Part shown: in pieces, positions 1 to 8,992 of the stretch
How the letters are laid out: every line of letters starts with the position of its first letter
Numbering within the stretch: position 1 is the first letter of the stretch
Source: Candidatus Zixiibacteriota bacterium
Lineage (GTDB): Bacteria > Zixibacteria > MSB-5A5 > GN15 > PGXB01
Direction: 5' to 3'
NCBI GenBank assembly: GCA_900498245.1
Contig: LS998015.1
Span: forward strand, 530,758-543,414
DNA: 12,657 bases
Made by a program: the position numbers and the translations under genes
Notes under the pieces: generated by a model
Database searches by the model: none
Seen by the model: only the letters and a program-made list of their open reading frames with translations
What the model was told of the DNA's origin: nothing

Positions 1-324
<324 letters not shown>

Positions 325-376
325 GCGGAAGTTGACGCAGGACATAAGGATGCTGCCAATCCGCCGTGATGGTTAA

Positions 377-391
377 AGGGCCGCCGGCCTT
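377..391 (+). terminator. Weak GC-rich hairpin after the aldo/keto reductase
   Basis: A six-pair stem (AGGGCC with GGCCTT, one G-T pair) closes on a three-base GCC loop, 53 bp after the reductase stop. No T-run follows it, so it is at best a weak intrinsic terminator. The rest of the gap between 325 and 598 holds no ORF or RNA gene that I can support. Confidence 0.2.
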
Positions 392-480
392 CGGGGCATT
401 TCAATTTCTCCATTAATCTCTCGTGCAGAAATAAATGGCCGGGCATTTTGGCAAAATCTCTCTATTTAGCCCGTGAAACA

Positions 481-509
481 TTGAACAAATTATCCACGTA
501 ATTTATGGT
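481..509 (+). promoter_or_regulatory. Candidate sigma-70-type promoter for the beta-propeller gene
   Basis: TTGAAC (481-486) and TATGGT (504-509) are separated by 17 bp and each matches four of six consensus bases. They lie about 90 bp before the ATG at 599. This is pattern matching only. Confidence 0.25.
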
Positions 510-598
510 GGTATTTTGAGATTCGGGGAATCACCATCTTGATTTATTCAGAAAACGCAAATCTTGCATTAGAAATTTCAATCAGGGGGAAATCTATT

Positions 599-1699
599 AT
601 GAAAATGGCTTGGTGTATTATTTTAACCGCAGTATTTATTTTTTTGATCATCGTCGGCAGTGCCGGAGGAGCCGGCAAATCTGAAGCGCAAGAATGGCCC
701 TTCAAGTTGGAAAAGGTCTGGGAAATCACAAAAATAGGTGATAATCAATTGTTGCGTCCGGCCGAGCCGCGGGTCGCCGATGACGGAACTCTATACTTCC
801 GAGATTTCGAAAGAAAACAAAGTTATATTATCGACAGCGCCGGCAAACTTATCACCGCTTTTGCTGCGCAGGGTGATAATCCCGGCGACGTCCCGTTCTA
901 TATCAATTGCTTTCCCGCTGGTGATTATGCGGCCGTTTGTGCCCCCGACAAAATCTATTTCTATTCAAGTAAGGGGCAGTTTGTCAAGGCCGCGGCAAAT
1001 AATCTTTTCGTACGTTTTCCGCTGGCATTCAAAAACGAAAACGAATTCTGGGTGGCTCCCGGGGCGCTGGGAGACGCTCCCGGAGGGATCGCCGCCCTGA
1101 CTCATGTCAACCTGCAATCCGGCAAGGAATCGGTGATCCGTGAATTCGCCCTGTCTGACGAGGAGAAGAGGCCGTCACAAGGAGTCGTCATTGTGGGATT
1201 GACGCCTCAATTGAAGTTGGGTTTGGATCGTGCAACAGGCAGTATCTATTTTGGCAAGAACAGCGATTCGAAAGTCTATCGTTTGAATGGCGACGCGGGC
1301 ACGATTGATTCATTTTCATTCACCGGAACACGACAGCCGATAAGTGAGGAGGATAAGAAAAATCATTTCGCCCGGTCAAAGGTCCCCGCGGAACAGGCCG
1401 CGTTGATGATCGCGGCGCTTCCGAATCAAATGACCTATTACAATCGGCTCCAGGTGGTAAATGGTCTTATCTATCTCTTCAGTTCGGACAATTTCGGAGG
1501 TGAACAGACCGGGCAAATTATCAATATTTACTCCCCGGAGGGCCGCCACTTATACTATGGCCGCGTTGCCGTAGAGAATGGCTGGCATATTTTTTCCAAT
1601 CCTGACAATCTGCAATTATCCGATGGATATATTTACGCGGTTCTGGAGAATGGATCAGGGGATAAAAAATTGGTGAAGTACAAATTGGCGCTCCCTTGA
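599..1699 (+). CDS. Exported six-bladed beta-propeller protein
   Basis: This is a 366-residue protein. I chose the ATG at 599 over the in-frame TTG at 539 because AGGGGGA sits 8 bases before it and the signal peptide then begins at residue 1. A Met-Lys start is followed by a long hydrophobic stretch (about residues 5-20), a small-residue region, and a possible signal peptidase I site after Ser-Glu-Ala near residue 30, so the mature protein should be outside the inner membrane. The body matches the 6-bladed beta-propeller (NHL-like) pattern: DDGTLYFRD, then an IIDSAGKLITAF blade, then a GDNPGD turn in place of the usual GxGPGEF. Later blades include IYFYSSKGQFVK and IINIYSPEGRHLYYG. Such proteins are abundant in Zixibacteria, Bacteroidetes and Acidobacteria, and their function is generally unknown. 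No catalytic motif is visible. The next gene, an RDD protein, follows after about 100 bp and may or may not be cotranscribed. Confidence 0.7.
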   Translation: MKMAWCIILTAVFIFLIIVGSAGGAGKSEAQEWPFKLEKVWEITKIGDNQLLRPAEPRVADDGTLYFRDFERKQSYIIDSAGKLITAFAAQGDNPGDVPFYINCFPAGDYAAVCAPDKIYFYSSKGQFVKAAANNLFVRFPLAFKNENEFWVAPGALGDAPGGIAALTHVNLQSGKESVIREFALSDEEKRPSQGVVIVGLTPQLKLGLDRATGSIYFGKNSDSKVYRLNGDAGTIDSFSFTGTRQPISEEDKKNHFARSKVPAEQAALMIAALPNQMTYYNRLQVVNGLIYLFSSDNFGGEQTGQIINIYSPEGRHLYYGRVAVENGWHIFSNPDNLQLSDGYIYAVLENGSGDKKLVKYKLALP

Positions 1700-1801
1700 T
1701 CGCGGATTGCGGCCGTGGTGAAACGTCAGTTTCCTTCGCGCTGATAAAAATAGAAACAAAATCACTTGCGGTCGGGACAAAGATAATTTTAGTTTTAATT
1801 T

Positions 1802-2254
1802 ATGGTTTCTGAATCCGACACCCACTATGCCGGTCTTTGGAGACGCTTCCTGGCGCTAACCACCGATATTATCGCGTTGAGTCTGTTCTTTTTTCCGGTT
1901 ACGAGGATCGTCAAGGGTGTTTGGATCATGGGCCGGGATAATCATCTTTGGGGCTATGGATGGCTTATCACGGATCCTCTATGCCTGATTTTTTTGGGTG
2001 TTATCGCCATCTATTTCATCATTTTGGAAGGTATTTTCGGCGCCACCTTCGGCAAATGGCTATTGGGTCTGCGCGTGACAAAAATAGGCGGCGGCCGGCC
2101 GGGATTGGGCCGATCCGCCGTCAGAAATTTGCTTCGGATTGTCGACGCGCTTCCGGCGCTGAACATACTTGGAGTCATTTTGATTCTGACATCTTCTGAA
2201 AAGGCCCGTTTTGGGGATCGCGCGGCCGGGACCAGGGTGATAATTTATCGTTGA
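1802..2254 (+). CDS. RDD-family integral membrane protein
   Basis: This 150-residue protein has the RDD family layout. The N-terminal motif YAGLWRRFLALTTD (residues 9-22) supplies the conserved Arg and first Asp at the start of helix 1 (about 16-36). A second hydrophobic segment follows (about 58-79), then TFGKWLLGLRV (82-92), the loop GLGRSAVRNLLR (101-112), a third hydrophobic stretch (about 113-130) and RFGDRAAGT (136-144) with the terminal conserved Asp. It should sit in the inner membrane with three or so helices. RDD proteins are mostly uncharacterised. Some have been linked to sodium/proton antiport or to protein processing, but nothing here picks a role. The ATG at 1802 has no Shine-Dalgarno sequence and is preceded by an AT-rich leader, unlike most genes in this window. 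The gene converges on pgl with an 80-bp gap in which I see no terminator. Confidence 0.85.
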   Translation: MVSESDTHYAGLWRRFLALTTDIIALSLFFFPVTRIVKGVWIMGRDNHLWGYGWLITDPLCLIFLGVIAIYFIILEGIFGATFGKWLLGLRVTKIGGGRPGLGRSAVRNLLRIVDALPALNILGVILILTSSEKARFGDRAAGTRVIIYR

Positions 2255-2334
2255 ATTTTCGCGTCAATTGCATCAGATTAAAGGCGGGAAGTAAAATAAA
2301 TATCGGTATGCGGTTCCGGCGAAATTTGGCTAAT

Positions 2335-3078
2335 TCAATCAGCCCCGTTGGAATCCGGCCCTAGAAGTACGGCGGCCTCGCGGTCGAGAAGCCAAACCAG
2401 TTCGCCGCTGGTCGGTAAGATTATTTGCGCCGGGTACTTGATCGGGTCAGGAGGTCCTTCAATAACCGCGTGCACGGCCTCGGATTTTTCATTCCCATAA
2501 ACAATAAACATGATAATCCGCGACAGGTTCAAGAGAACCGGAGTCATAGTAATCCGAGGAACCTGGCTCTGGGGAGGATTTACCGCCCGTATCGGAGAGG
2601 AGGTTTCATTTATTACGGGACTGCCGGGAAAAAGTGATGCCGTATGCCCATCTTTGCCACAGCCAAGAAGGGCCAAATCAAGGTGCAATTGGTCGGCACC
2701 CAATAATTTTGTGACTCTGGCTCCATAGATTTCTGCCGCTTGTTCCGCATTTACACCTTCGATGTACATTGCCGCTATATTCTTTTGGGGTACGGCAACA
2801 TGATTTAGAAAGACCCTCATCGCCGTTCCGGCATTGCTCCTCTCGTCATCCAAAGGGACATACCGTTCGTCGCACCAGAATATAAAAGTATCTCTCCAGA
2901 AACTTTTGTCATGGTATGGCGGCCGAGCCAAAATTTGAAACAGGGGGAGCGGCGATTGACCGCCGGACAGCGCCAGTATAAAGCGACCCCTGGATCTGAC
3001 TGATTCCTCGGCTGCGGCGACCAGTCGCTCGGCCGCATCATTGATTAACGCATCGATATGGTCGAAGACCCGAATCAT
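2335..3078 (-). CDS. pgl: 6-phosphogluconolactonase
   Basis: This 247-residue cytoplasmic enzyme hydrolyses 6-phospho-D-glucono-1,5-lactone to 6-phosphogluconate, the second step of the oxidative pentose phosphate pathway. It is of the DevB/SOL (glucosamine-6-phosphate isomerase-like) type. Motifs are LSGGQSP (residues 37-43, usually LSGGSTP, phosphate binding), WCDERYVP (68-75) and GCGKDGHTASLFPG (139-152), where the catalytic Asp-Gly-His is intact. The Lys at 142 replaces the more usual Glu of GxGEDGHT. The length is normal for the family. The start ATG overlaps the zwf stop in an ATGA arrangement (3075-3078), which indicates translational coupling to the preceding dehydrogenase. It is the last gene of the operon. 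NagB or GalT-like deaminase alternatives are unlikely given the lactonase signature and the operon context. Confidence 0.95.
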   Translation of the reverse strand: MIRVFDHIDALINDAAERLVAAAEESVRSRGRFILALSGGQSPLPLFQILARPPYHDKSFWRDTFIFWCDERYVPLDDERSNAGTAMRVFLNHVAVPQKNIAAMYIEGVNAEQAAEIYGARVTKLLGADQLHLDLALLGCGKDGHTASLFPGSPVINETSSPIRAVNPPQSQVPRITMTPVLLNLSRIIMFIVYGNEKSEAVHAVIEGPPDPIKYPAQIILPTSGELVWLLDREAAVLLGPDSNGAD

Positions 3079-4607
3079 TTTTCCAAAATATTATGGCCGA
3101 CATCTTCGTCCAGTGGTAGAGACAGCCAGGTGTGACCGTCCTGAGCAATAAGCGCCTGGGCTTCCTCCGGCCCCCAGCTCCCGGCCGGGTAGTCGGGAAA
3201 GTCCGGCGGGGCGGAGACATCCCAGACTTTGGTAATCGGATCGATTATTTTCCAGGCCGCTTCGATCTGGTCATGCCTCATGAACAAGGTTTGGTCGCCC
3301 AGCAAGACATCCAGCAGAAGGGTCTCATAAGCATCGGGGGTATCCTGGGAGTACGAGTCGGAATAGTTGAACTGCATATCGACCGGATTGAGAATCATTC
3401 GCAGTCCCGGCCGTTTGGTTTGAAAGCGGAGTAATATCTTCTTGCGGGGCTGGATACTGATTATGAGACGGTTCGGCTGCCAGGCCTCGATCGCCTCCGG
3501 GGGAAAAGCCTGATGGGGAATTGGTTTGAATTGAATGGCAATCATTGAAACAGTATCGCGCAGGCGTTTACCGGTGCGAAGATAGAAGGGGACCCCCTGC
3601 CAGCGCCAGTTGTCGATGAAAAGCTTCAGGGCGGCGAAAGTTTCGGTTGAGGAATCCGGGGCAACATTTTTTTCCTGGCGGTACCCGGGCACCGCATCTC
3701 TTCGAATCCAGCCGGAGCCATATTGCCCCCGAACCGCGAACTTCGGCACTTCGTCATGCACGTATATCCGCACGGCCCTGAGGACGTCGACTTTGCGATC
3801 GCGCAGTTCATCCGGGGCGAAGACCACCGACGGTTCCATGGCAGTAAGGCAGAGAAGCTGCATCAGATGATTCTGGACCATATCCCGGAGCGCCCCGGCA
3901 TTTTCATAATAGGCACCCCGGTGTCCGACCCCCAGTTCCTCGGATACGGTTATCTGGACATGGTCGATATAATTACGGTTCCAGAGCGGTTCGAAGAAAG
4001 CATTGGCGAAGCGGAAGGCGACGATATTCTGCACCGTCTCCTTTCCCAGATAGTGATCGATCCGAAAAATGGAGCGCTCATCGAAACATCCCTTCATCAT
4101 TTCGTTGAGTTTGTGGGCACTTTGATAGTCGTGCCCGAAAGGTTTTTCGATGACCACACGGTCGCATTCGCAATTCTTTACCAGGCCCGTTTCGGAGAGG
4201 AGACGCGATACCGGCTCGATAAATGATGGCGGAATGGCCAAATAAAAGATTCGGCAGACCTCGGTATCCCACTCTTTTGCCAATTTGTCTATTTTGGCCG
4301 CGAGAATGCGATAGGAATTCTTTTTGGTGAAATCCAGTTTCTGGTACGTTACTGCCGATGCAAACTCATTCCAGGTCCTGGCGGACTTTTTGTGCCGAGA
4401 GAATTTGCCGACGCCGTCGGCCAATCGCTTTCGATATGAAGTCTCGGCAAAATCAACTTTGTCCGCGCCAATTATAGCAAAACGATCGGGGAGCCAGTTT
4501 TCGCGATAAATGTCGTACAGGGCGGGGACGAGTTTGCGCCAGGTGAGATCACCTCCGCCCCCAAATATGGTAATTACGGCCGGTTCCGGTTTGCGCGTCA
4601 ATTTCAT
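3075..4607 (-). CDS. zwf: Glucose-6-phosphate 1-dehydrogenase
   Basis: This 510-residue enzyme oxidises glucose-6-phosphate to 6-phosphogluconolactone with reduction of NAD(P). It is full length for the family. The N-terminal Rossmann loop reads IFGGGGDLTWRKL (residues 14-26), a variant of the usual GASGDLAxRKL. VVIEKPFG is at 151-158 with the conserved Glu-Lys-Pro. The active-site signature RIDHYLGK is at 182-189, with catalytic Asp184 and His185, and the second catalytic His is His247 in QNHLMQLL. At the end of beta strand 2 the sequence is IIGADK (45-50). E. coli Zwf has IIGVGR there, so the 2'-phosphate-binding Arg is a Lys preceded by an Asp. That may shift cofactor preference and is treated as a finding. 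The start has a strong Shine-Dalgarno sequence (AAGGAG, 5 bases before the ATG). It lies 15 bp after gnd and overlaps pgl by 4 bp. Confidence 0.97.
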   Translation of the reverse strand: MKLTRKPEPAVITIFGGGGDLTWRKLVPALYDIYRENWLPDRFAIIGADKVDFAETSYRKRLADGVGKFSRHKKSARTWNEFASAVTYQKLDFTKKNSYRILAAKIDKLAKEWDTEVCRIFYLAIPPSFIEPVSRLLSETGLVKNCECDRVVIEKPFGHDYQSAHKLNEMMKGCFDERSIFRIDHYLGKETVQNIVAFRFANAFFEPLWNRNYIDHVQITVSEELGVGHRGAYYENAGALRDMVQNHLMQLLCLTAMEPSVVFAPDELRDRKVDVLRAVRIYVHDEVPKFAVRGQYGSGWIRRDAVPGYRQEKNVAPDSSTETFAALKLFIDNWRWQGVPFYLRTGKRLRDTVSMIAIQFKPIPHQAFPPEAIEAWQPNRLIISIQPRKKILLRFQTKRPGLRMILNPVDMQFNYSDSYSQDTPDAYETLLLDVLLGDQTLFMRHDQIEAAWKIIDPITKVWDVSAPPDFPDYPAGSWGPEEAQALIAQDGHTWLSLPLDEDVGHNILEK

Positions 4608-4622
4608 CCATTCTCCTTCCGT

Positions 4623-6032
4623 TCAGTTCCAATCGGTATGGAAGATTCCGTCATCATCGATCCGTTCGTACGTATGCGAGCCGAAATAGTCCCGCTGGGC
4701 CTGAATCAGGTTGGCCGGTAAACGAAAGGTGCGAAAAGCATCGAAATAAGCCAGGGCACTGGCCAGACCGGGTGAGGCAATTTCATGATCGGCCGCCAAT
4801 TTAATTATTTCGCTCAGGTCTGGACGATAGTTTTTCAGGATATCGGCGAACGGTTCCGCAGTCATCAGGTTTTCCCGGCCCGGTTCATTTTGAAAGACCT
4901 CTTTCATATCATTCAGCATAGCGGCCCTGATAATGCAACCGCCGCGCCAGATACGAGCGATATCGGCCAGATTCAAGTTGTACTTGTAGGTGCGGGATGC
5001 CGCTCGAAGAAGCATCATTCCTTGATTATAGGCGACAATCATGGAAAACTGCAGGGCCCGGCTCAGTTTCCCCGCAAGTTTGGCGGTGTCCGGTAATGAT
5101 GCCTGAGATGCAAGGGGAAATATTTTGGCTCCTATTTCCCGTTCAGCCTTGAACCCCGACAAATCCCGTGCACTTACGGCGGCATCGATTGTCGGAACGG
5201 GAACCTGGAGTTCCATGGCATCCTGCGAGGTCCATTTCCCGGTTCCTTTCTGGTGAGCGGTATCTTGAATCATATCGATCAGCCGCTGATTGGTGCGGTT
5301 ATCTTTCACTCTCAGAATTTTTGAAGTTATTTCCATGAGAAAGGAATTTATCGCTCCCCTATTCCAATCCTCAAATATACCGGCCAAATCGTCATTCGAC
5401 AATCCCCCGATGCGCCTCAGTATGTCATAGGTCTCGGCGATCAATTGCATCAAGGCGTATTCGATCCCGTTATGAACCATTTTTACATAATGTCCGGCCG
5501 CTCCGGGGCCGAGGTAGGTAACACACGGCTCGCCCTCGACTTTGGCCGAAATCGCTTCGAATATGGAACGAACCTGTTCATACGATTCTTTCGGTCCGCC
5601 CGGCATCATGCTGGGTCCATATCTGGCACCTTCGGCGCCTCCAGAAATTCCCACGCCGAGAAAGTTAATTTTCTTCCGGCCAAGTTCGGCGGCGTGACGA
5701 TTGGTGTCAGTGAAATGCGAATTCCCGCCATCGATAATAATATCACCGGGCCCCATATTGGCCGATAATTCGGTAATGGCAGAATCGACCGGTCCGCCGG
5801 CGGGGACCAGAAGCAAGACCTTTCGGGGTGATTTGAGTTTGGAGACTAACTCCGCGGCTGTTCCGACCCCATGCACATTTTGGCCGTCGCCACGGGCGAC
5901 CAGGGCCTTTATTTTATCTTCCTGTCGATCCATTCCGACCACCGAAAATCCGTGATCGGCAATATTCAGCGCCAGATTCTGTCCCATGACGCCGAGGCCG
6001 ACAAGACCGATATCACCTTTGAAATTATCCAT
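4623..6032 (-). CDS. gnd: 6-phosphogluconate dehydrogenase, decarboxylating
   Basis: This cytoplasmic enzyme oxidatively decarboxylates 6-phosphogluconate to ribulose-5-phosphate, making NAD(P)H. It is the long form, 469 residues from the ATG at 6032. That start has GGA 11 bases upstream and aligns with family N-termini; an in-frame ATG at 6047 would add five residues but has no ribosome site. Motifs are GLGVMGQN (12-19), DGGNSHFTDTNR (101-112), SGGAEG (130-135) where most enzymes have SGGEEG, and HYVKMVHNGIEY (181-192) with catalytic Lys184, Asn188 and Glu191. The C-terminus PANLIQAQRDYFG then HTYER is standard. At the end of beta 2 it reads MDRQ (34-37) rather than the usual NRT/NRS of NADP enzymes. 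It sits between the HAD phosphatase and zwf in the operon. Confidence 0.97.
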   Translation of the reverse strand: MDNFKGDIGLVGLGVMGQNLALNIADHGFSVVGMDRQEDKIKALVARGDGQNVHGVGTAAELVSKLKSPRKVLLLVPAGGPVDSAITELSANMGPGDIIIDGGNSHFTDTNRHAAELGRKKINFLGVGISGGAEGARYGPSMMPGGPKESYEQVRSIFEAISAKVEGEPCVTYLGPGAAGHYVKMVHNGIEYALMQLIAETYDILRRIGGLSNDDLAGIFEDWNRGAINSFLMEITSKILRVKDNRTNQRLIDMIQDTAHQKGTGKWTSQDAMELQVPVPTIDAAVSARDLSGFKAEREIGAKIFPLASQASLPDTAKLAGKLSRALQFSMIVAYNQGMMLLRAASRTYKYNLNLADIARIWRGGCIIRAAMLNDMKEVFQNEPGRENLMTAEPFADILKNYRPDLSEIIKLAADHEIASPGLASALAYFDAFRTFRLPANLIQAQRDYFGSHTYERIDDDGIFHTDWN

Positions 6033-6086
6033 TGTATTAATTTCCATTATATTCAGTTTTAATTAACTTTGTCAAACAGTCGTTAT

Positions 6087-6701
6087 CTAAATAATCAATC
6101 CATATCCGGCCAAGGCCTGTCGGGTCGATTCCAGATCCTTATGATAAATGCCATGGATCCCGAGAGTCGCGGCGACTTCGACAAACATGGCGCGATCATC
6201 GATATACAGAACTTCATCGGGCTCGGACCGAGATATTTCAAGAGCCGTTCGATATATATCCAAATCCGGCTTCCGCAAATGGACGTAACAGGAGGATACA
6301 AAAATATCAATAATCGAAGCCAAATTGAATTCCCGGATGCGGTAATCGGTCAATTCCCGGCCTTCGTTACTAATCGCCACGCTCTTAAGGTTGTACCGAG
6401 TTTTGATATTTCTTACGAAATCCATCATGTCCGCATGGGGCCGCGAGCGCTCCAATATGAACTGTTTGAAATCCTCGGGTCTAAACGACCGCTTCTTGAA
6501 GAATATGACCCGGTGAAGATATTCGTCGAGACTCAGTTTTCCGGCTTCATAGGTATCATAGGTCAAATGATGACGCTCGTTTAATTCATCAAAATCGAGG
6601 TCAAACCGCTCTACGGCCGCTTGCCTTGCCCGGCGATCCCACCCGTTAGTCAGGAGAACGCCTCCGATATCAAGAAAGAGATTCTTAATAATTGTATTCA
6701 T
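6087..6701 (-). CDS. HAD-superfamily hydrolase (probable small-molecule phosphatase)
   Basis: From the ATG at 6701 this is 204 residues. The frame extends to an ATG at 6734, but the extra MSCGCGKISVT looks unrelated to the family and neither start has a well-placed ribosome site. HAD motifs are all present in order: LFLDIGGVLL (motif I, nucleophile Asp11), VAISNEG (motif II, Ser111), LRKPD (motif III, Lys144) and VLYIDDRAMFVEVA (motif IV, Asp168-Asp169). An alpha-helical cap lies at about 15-85. The second Asp of the usual DxD is Gly (D-I-G), as in YihX-type subfamily IA members, which include sugar phosphatases. The gene lies inside the pentose phosphate operon, 36 bp after tkt and about 54 bp before gnd. 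The context suggests a phosphosugar or phospho-acid substrate, possibly a side product that inhibits 6-phosphogluconate dehydrogenase. The substrate is inference. Confidence 0.85.
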   Translation of the reverse strand: MNTIIKNLFLDIGGVLLTNGWDRRARQAAVERFDLDFDELNERHHLTYDTYEAGKLSLDEYLHRVIFFKKRSFRPEDFKQFILERSRPHADMMDFVRNIKTRYNLKSVAISNEGRELTDYRIREFNLASIIDIFVSSCYVHLRKPDLDIYRTALEISRSEPDEVLYIDDRAMFVEVAATLGIHGIYHKDLESTRQALAGYGLII

Positions 6702-6737
6702 GGTGACGCTAATCTTTCCGCATCCGCAAGACATGCA

Positions 6738-8810
6738 TCATTGTACTACCTCCCGGCGCTTGATTAATTTTCTGGCCCGCTCACAGATATTTTCGATGCT
6801 GAATCCGTACGCTTGGAGAACCCGGGGGTCGGGAGCCGAGGCCCCAAACTTATCGACTCCGATCACATCGCCGTCGATACCGACCCACCTCTCCCACCCG
6901 AGCGGCGAGGCCGCTTCAACGGCCAAGCGGGTTCGAATCGTATCGGGAAGCACCGCCTTGCGATACGCATCATCCTGGGCTCCAAACAATTCCCAGCTGG
7001 GCATCGAGACGACGCGGACGCCAATACCTTCATCATGCAATATTTTGGCGGCCCCGAGAGTGAGAGCAACCTCGGAGCCGGTGGCAATCATAATTATATC
7101 GGGTTCCGAATTTTCTGCGTCATACAGGATGTAGGCTCCGCGCTTGGCACTTTCGGCCGGCGCCAATTCCTTACGGTCGAGAATCGGGAGGTTTTGCCGG
7201 CTTAATATAAGGGCGACGGGACGTCGGGTTTCTTCCATCGCAATTTGCCAGGCGATCGCCGTTTCGGCGGCATCGGCGGGGCGGATGACAATCAGCCCGG
7301 GAATCGCCCGGAGGCTCGCCAGATGCTCCACCGGCTGATGGGTGGGGCCGTCCTCGCCAACTGCAATACTATCGTGGGTGAATATATATTTGACGGGAAG
7401 TTTCATGAGGGAAGCAAGGCGGATAGTGGGCCGCATATAGTCGGAAAATATTAAAAAGGTGGAGACAAAGGGGAGCATGGCGCCATGGGCCGCCAAACCG
7501 TTCGCTATCGCTCCCATAGCATGCTCGCGAACTCCGAAGTGCAGATTTCGACCTGTCCAATTCCAGCCGCCTCCGAATGAACCCTGGGTATCGGCCCCGG
7601 TTTTATCCGGGGGCTCGAAATCGCCATAATCTTTCATGGCCGTCATGGTGGACGGCGCCAGATCGGCGGCTCCGCCTATCAGGGCGGGTATTTTCGGCGC
7701 CAGAGCATTAATGATTTTTCCGGAGGCAACGCGGGTCGAAATTTTTCCGTCTTCAGGTACGAATTTCGGAATTGCCCCGGTCCACCCATCCGGAAGTTCA
7801 CCTTTGATCATGTCATTAAGTTCGGCGGCCGCATCGGGGAACTGCCTGGCGTAAATATTAAAACGATTTTTCCAGTCTTTCTCCGCATCGGCGCCATTTG
7901 CCAGCGCTTCTCGAAAATGTCTTAAGGCTTCTTCCGGAATATAAAATTGCCTGTCTTCCGGCCAGCCGAGATTTTTCTTGGTTTTGATGACCTCGTCCTC
8001 GCCGAGAGGTTGACCATGCGCCGCGAATGTGTCCTGCCGATTAGGAGAACCATAGCCGATATGGGTGCGAACTATTATGAGCGACGGTTTCCGGGTTTCT
8101 TCCCGGGCGGCGGTTATGGCCTCGCCTATAGCCTGAAGATTATTGCCGTCATCAACCGTCTGCGTGTGCCAATGATAGGCCTCGAATCGCTTCCGCACAT
8201 CTTCCGTCAAAGTCAAATCAGTCGAAGCCGCCAGGGAAATATGATTGGCATCATACAAATAAATTAATTTCCCCAGTTCCAGATGACCGGCCAACGAGGC
8301 GGCTTCGGACGAGATCCCTTCCATTATGTCACCGTCGCCGCAAATGCCGTACGTAAAATGATCGATAATCTGGTGCCCCGACCTGTTGAACCGGGCCGCC
8401 AGATGTTTCTCTGCTATCGCCATGCCGACACCGTTGGCGAAACCCTGCCCGAGGGGACCGGTGGTTACTTCCACCCCCGGAGTATGTAAACGTTCCGGGT
8501 GGCCCGGTGCGATACTCCCCCATTGGCGAAACTTTTTGATTTCATCCAGCGGCAGGTCATAACCGGTGACATGGAGCAAGGCATATAGGAGCATCGAACC
8601 GTGGCCGGCTGAGAGGACAAAGCGATCGCGGTCAAACCAGCCCGGATCGGCCGGATTATGTTTCAGGAATTTGGTCCAGAGAACATAAGCCATGGGGGCG
8701 GCGCCCATAGGCATTCCGGGATGACCGGAATTTGCCTTTTGGACAGCATCCACCGCCAGAAAACGAAGGGAATTTATGCACAAATTATCAAGAAGGTCCT
8801 GATCGTTCAT
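6738..8810 (-). CDS. tkt: Transketolase
   Basis: This 690-residue thiamine diphosphate enzyme moves two-carbon units between ketose and aldose phosphates, linking the pentose phosphate pathway with glycolysis. The ATG at 8810 was chosen because AAAGGA lies 8 bases upstream and MNDQDLLDN matches family N-termini; the frame is open for 30 more codons with no such support. Motifs are SGHPG (28-32) and SAGHGSML (67-74) with conserved histidines, GPLGQG (118-123), the ThDP/metal motif GDGDIMEG (158-165) ending near DANHIS (187-192), FGVREHAMG containing the catalytic Glu, and [15 protein letters not shown] in the pyrimidine-binding domain. The C-terminal domain is complete. Length is slightly above the E. 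coli enzyme (663). It is the first gene of the operon, so its upstream region should hold the operon promoter. I could not identify convincing -35 and -10 boxes there. Confidence 0.97.
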   Translation of the reverse strand: MNDQDLLDNLCINSLRFLAVDAVQKANSGHPGMPMGAAPMAYVLWTKFLKHNPADPGWFDRDRFVLSAGHGSMLLYALLHVTGYDLPLDEIKKFRQWGSIAPGHPERLHTPGVEVTTGPLGQGFANGVGMAIAEKHLAARFNRSGHQIIDHFTYGICGDGDIMEGISSEAASLAGHLELGKLIYLYDANHISLAASTDLTLTEDVRKRFEAYHWHTQTVDDGNNLQAIGEAITAAREETRKPSLIIVRTHIGYGSPNRQDTFAAHGQPLGEDEVIKTKKNLGWPEDRQFYIPEEALRHFREALANGADAEKDWKNRFNIYARQFPDAAAELNDMIKGELPDGWTGAIPKFVPEDGKISTRVASGKIINALAPKIPALIGGAADLAPSTMTAMKDYGDFEPPDKTGADTQGSFGGGWNWTGRNLHFGVREHAMGAIANGLAAHGAMLPFVSTFLIFSDYMRPTIRLASLMKLPVKYIFTHDSIAVGEDGPTHQPVEHLASLRAIPGLIVIRPADAAETAIAWQIAMEETRRPVALILSRQNLPILDRKELAPAESAKRGAYILYDAENSEPDIIMIATGSEVALTLGAAKILHDEGIGVRVVSMPSWELFGAQDDAYRKAVLPDTIRTRLAVEAASPLGWERWVGIDGDVIGVDKFGASAPDPRVLQAYGFSIENICERARKLIKRREVVQ

Positions 8811-8965
8811 CTCTGAATTCCTTTCCCCCAACCGATACGTGAGCCAATGTCGGGCCATCCGTTTACAGCCAAGCAATGCAGCCCATATTTGAATCGGCAC
8901 TGATGGCGCGGATTTTTTGGCAATTAGTAATCGTTATAACACGGCGCGGAAGCAATAGTTCCGAT

Positions 8966-8992
8966 TTTGTCCAATATCCCGGCCCGGACAAA
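8966..8992. promoter_or_regulatory. Inverted repeat TTTGTCC-N13-GGACAAA in the divergent promoter region
   Basis: Perfect 7-bp arms (8966-8972 and 8986-8992) start 20 bp apart, about two helical turns, as expected for a dimeric regulator. A further TTGTCC half-site lies at 9004-9009. The dyad sits between the start of tkt (8810, -) and the cytochrome start (9098, +). The remainder of this 287-bp gap holds no supportable gene. An operator role is inference. Confidence 0.3.

Noticed and set aside
3723-4226. 167-residue open frame on the plus strand.
   Set aside because: It is antisense to zwf, an unambiguous full-length gene, and has no recognisable domain or ribosome site.
6069-6584. 171-residue open frame on the plus strand.
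   Set aside because: It is antisense to the HAD phosphatase, whose catalytic motifs are all present on the other strand.
6928-6939. GGTTCGAATC, a tRNA T-loop-like motif.
   Set aside because: It lies inside the transketolase reading frame. No acceptor stem, anticodon arm or D arm can be assembled around it.
8811-8900. Thirty-residue N-terminal extension of transketolase.
   Set aside because: It has no family similarity, while the ATG at 8810 has a good Shine-Dalgarno sequence and the expected N-terminus.
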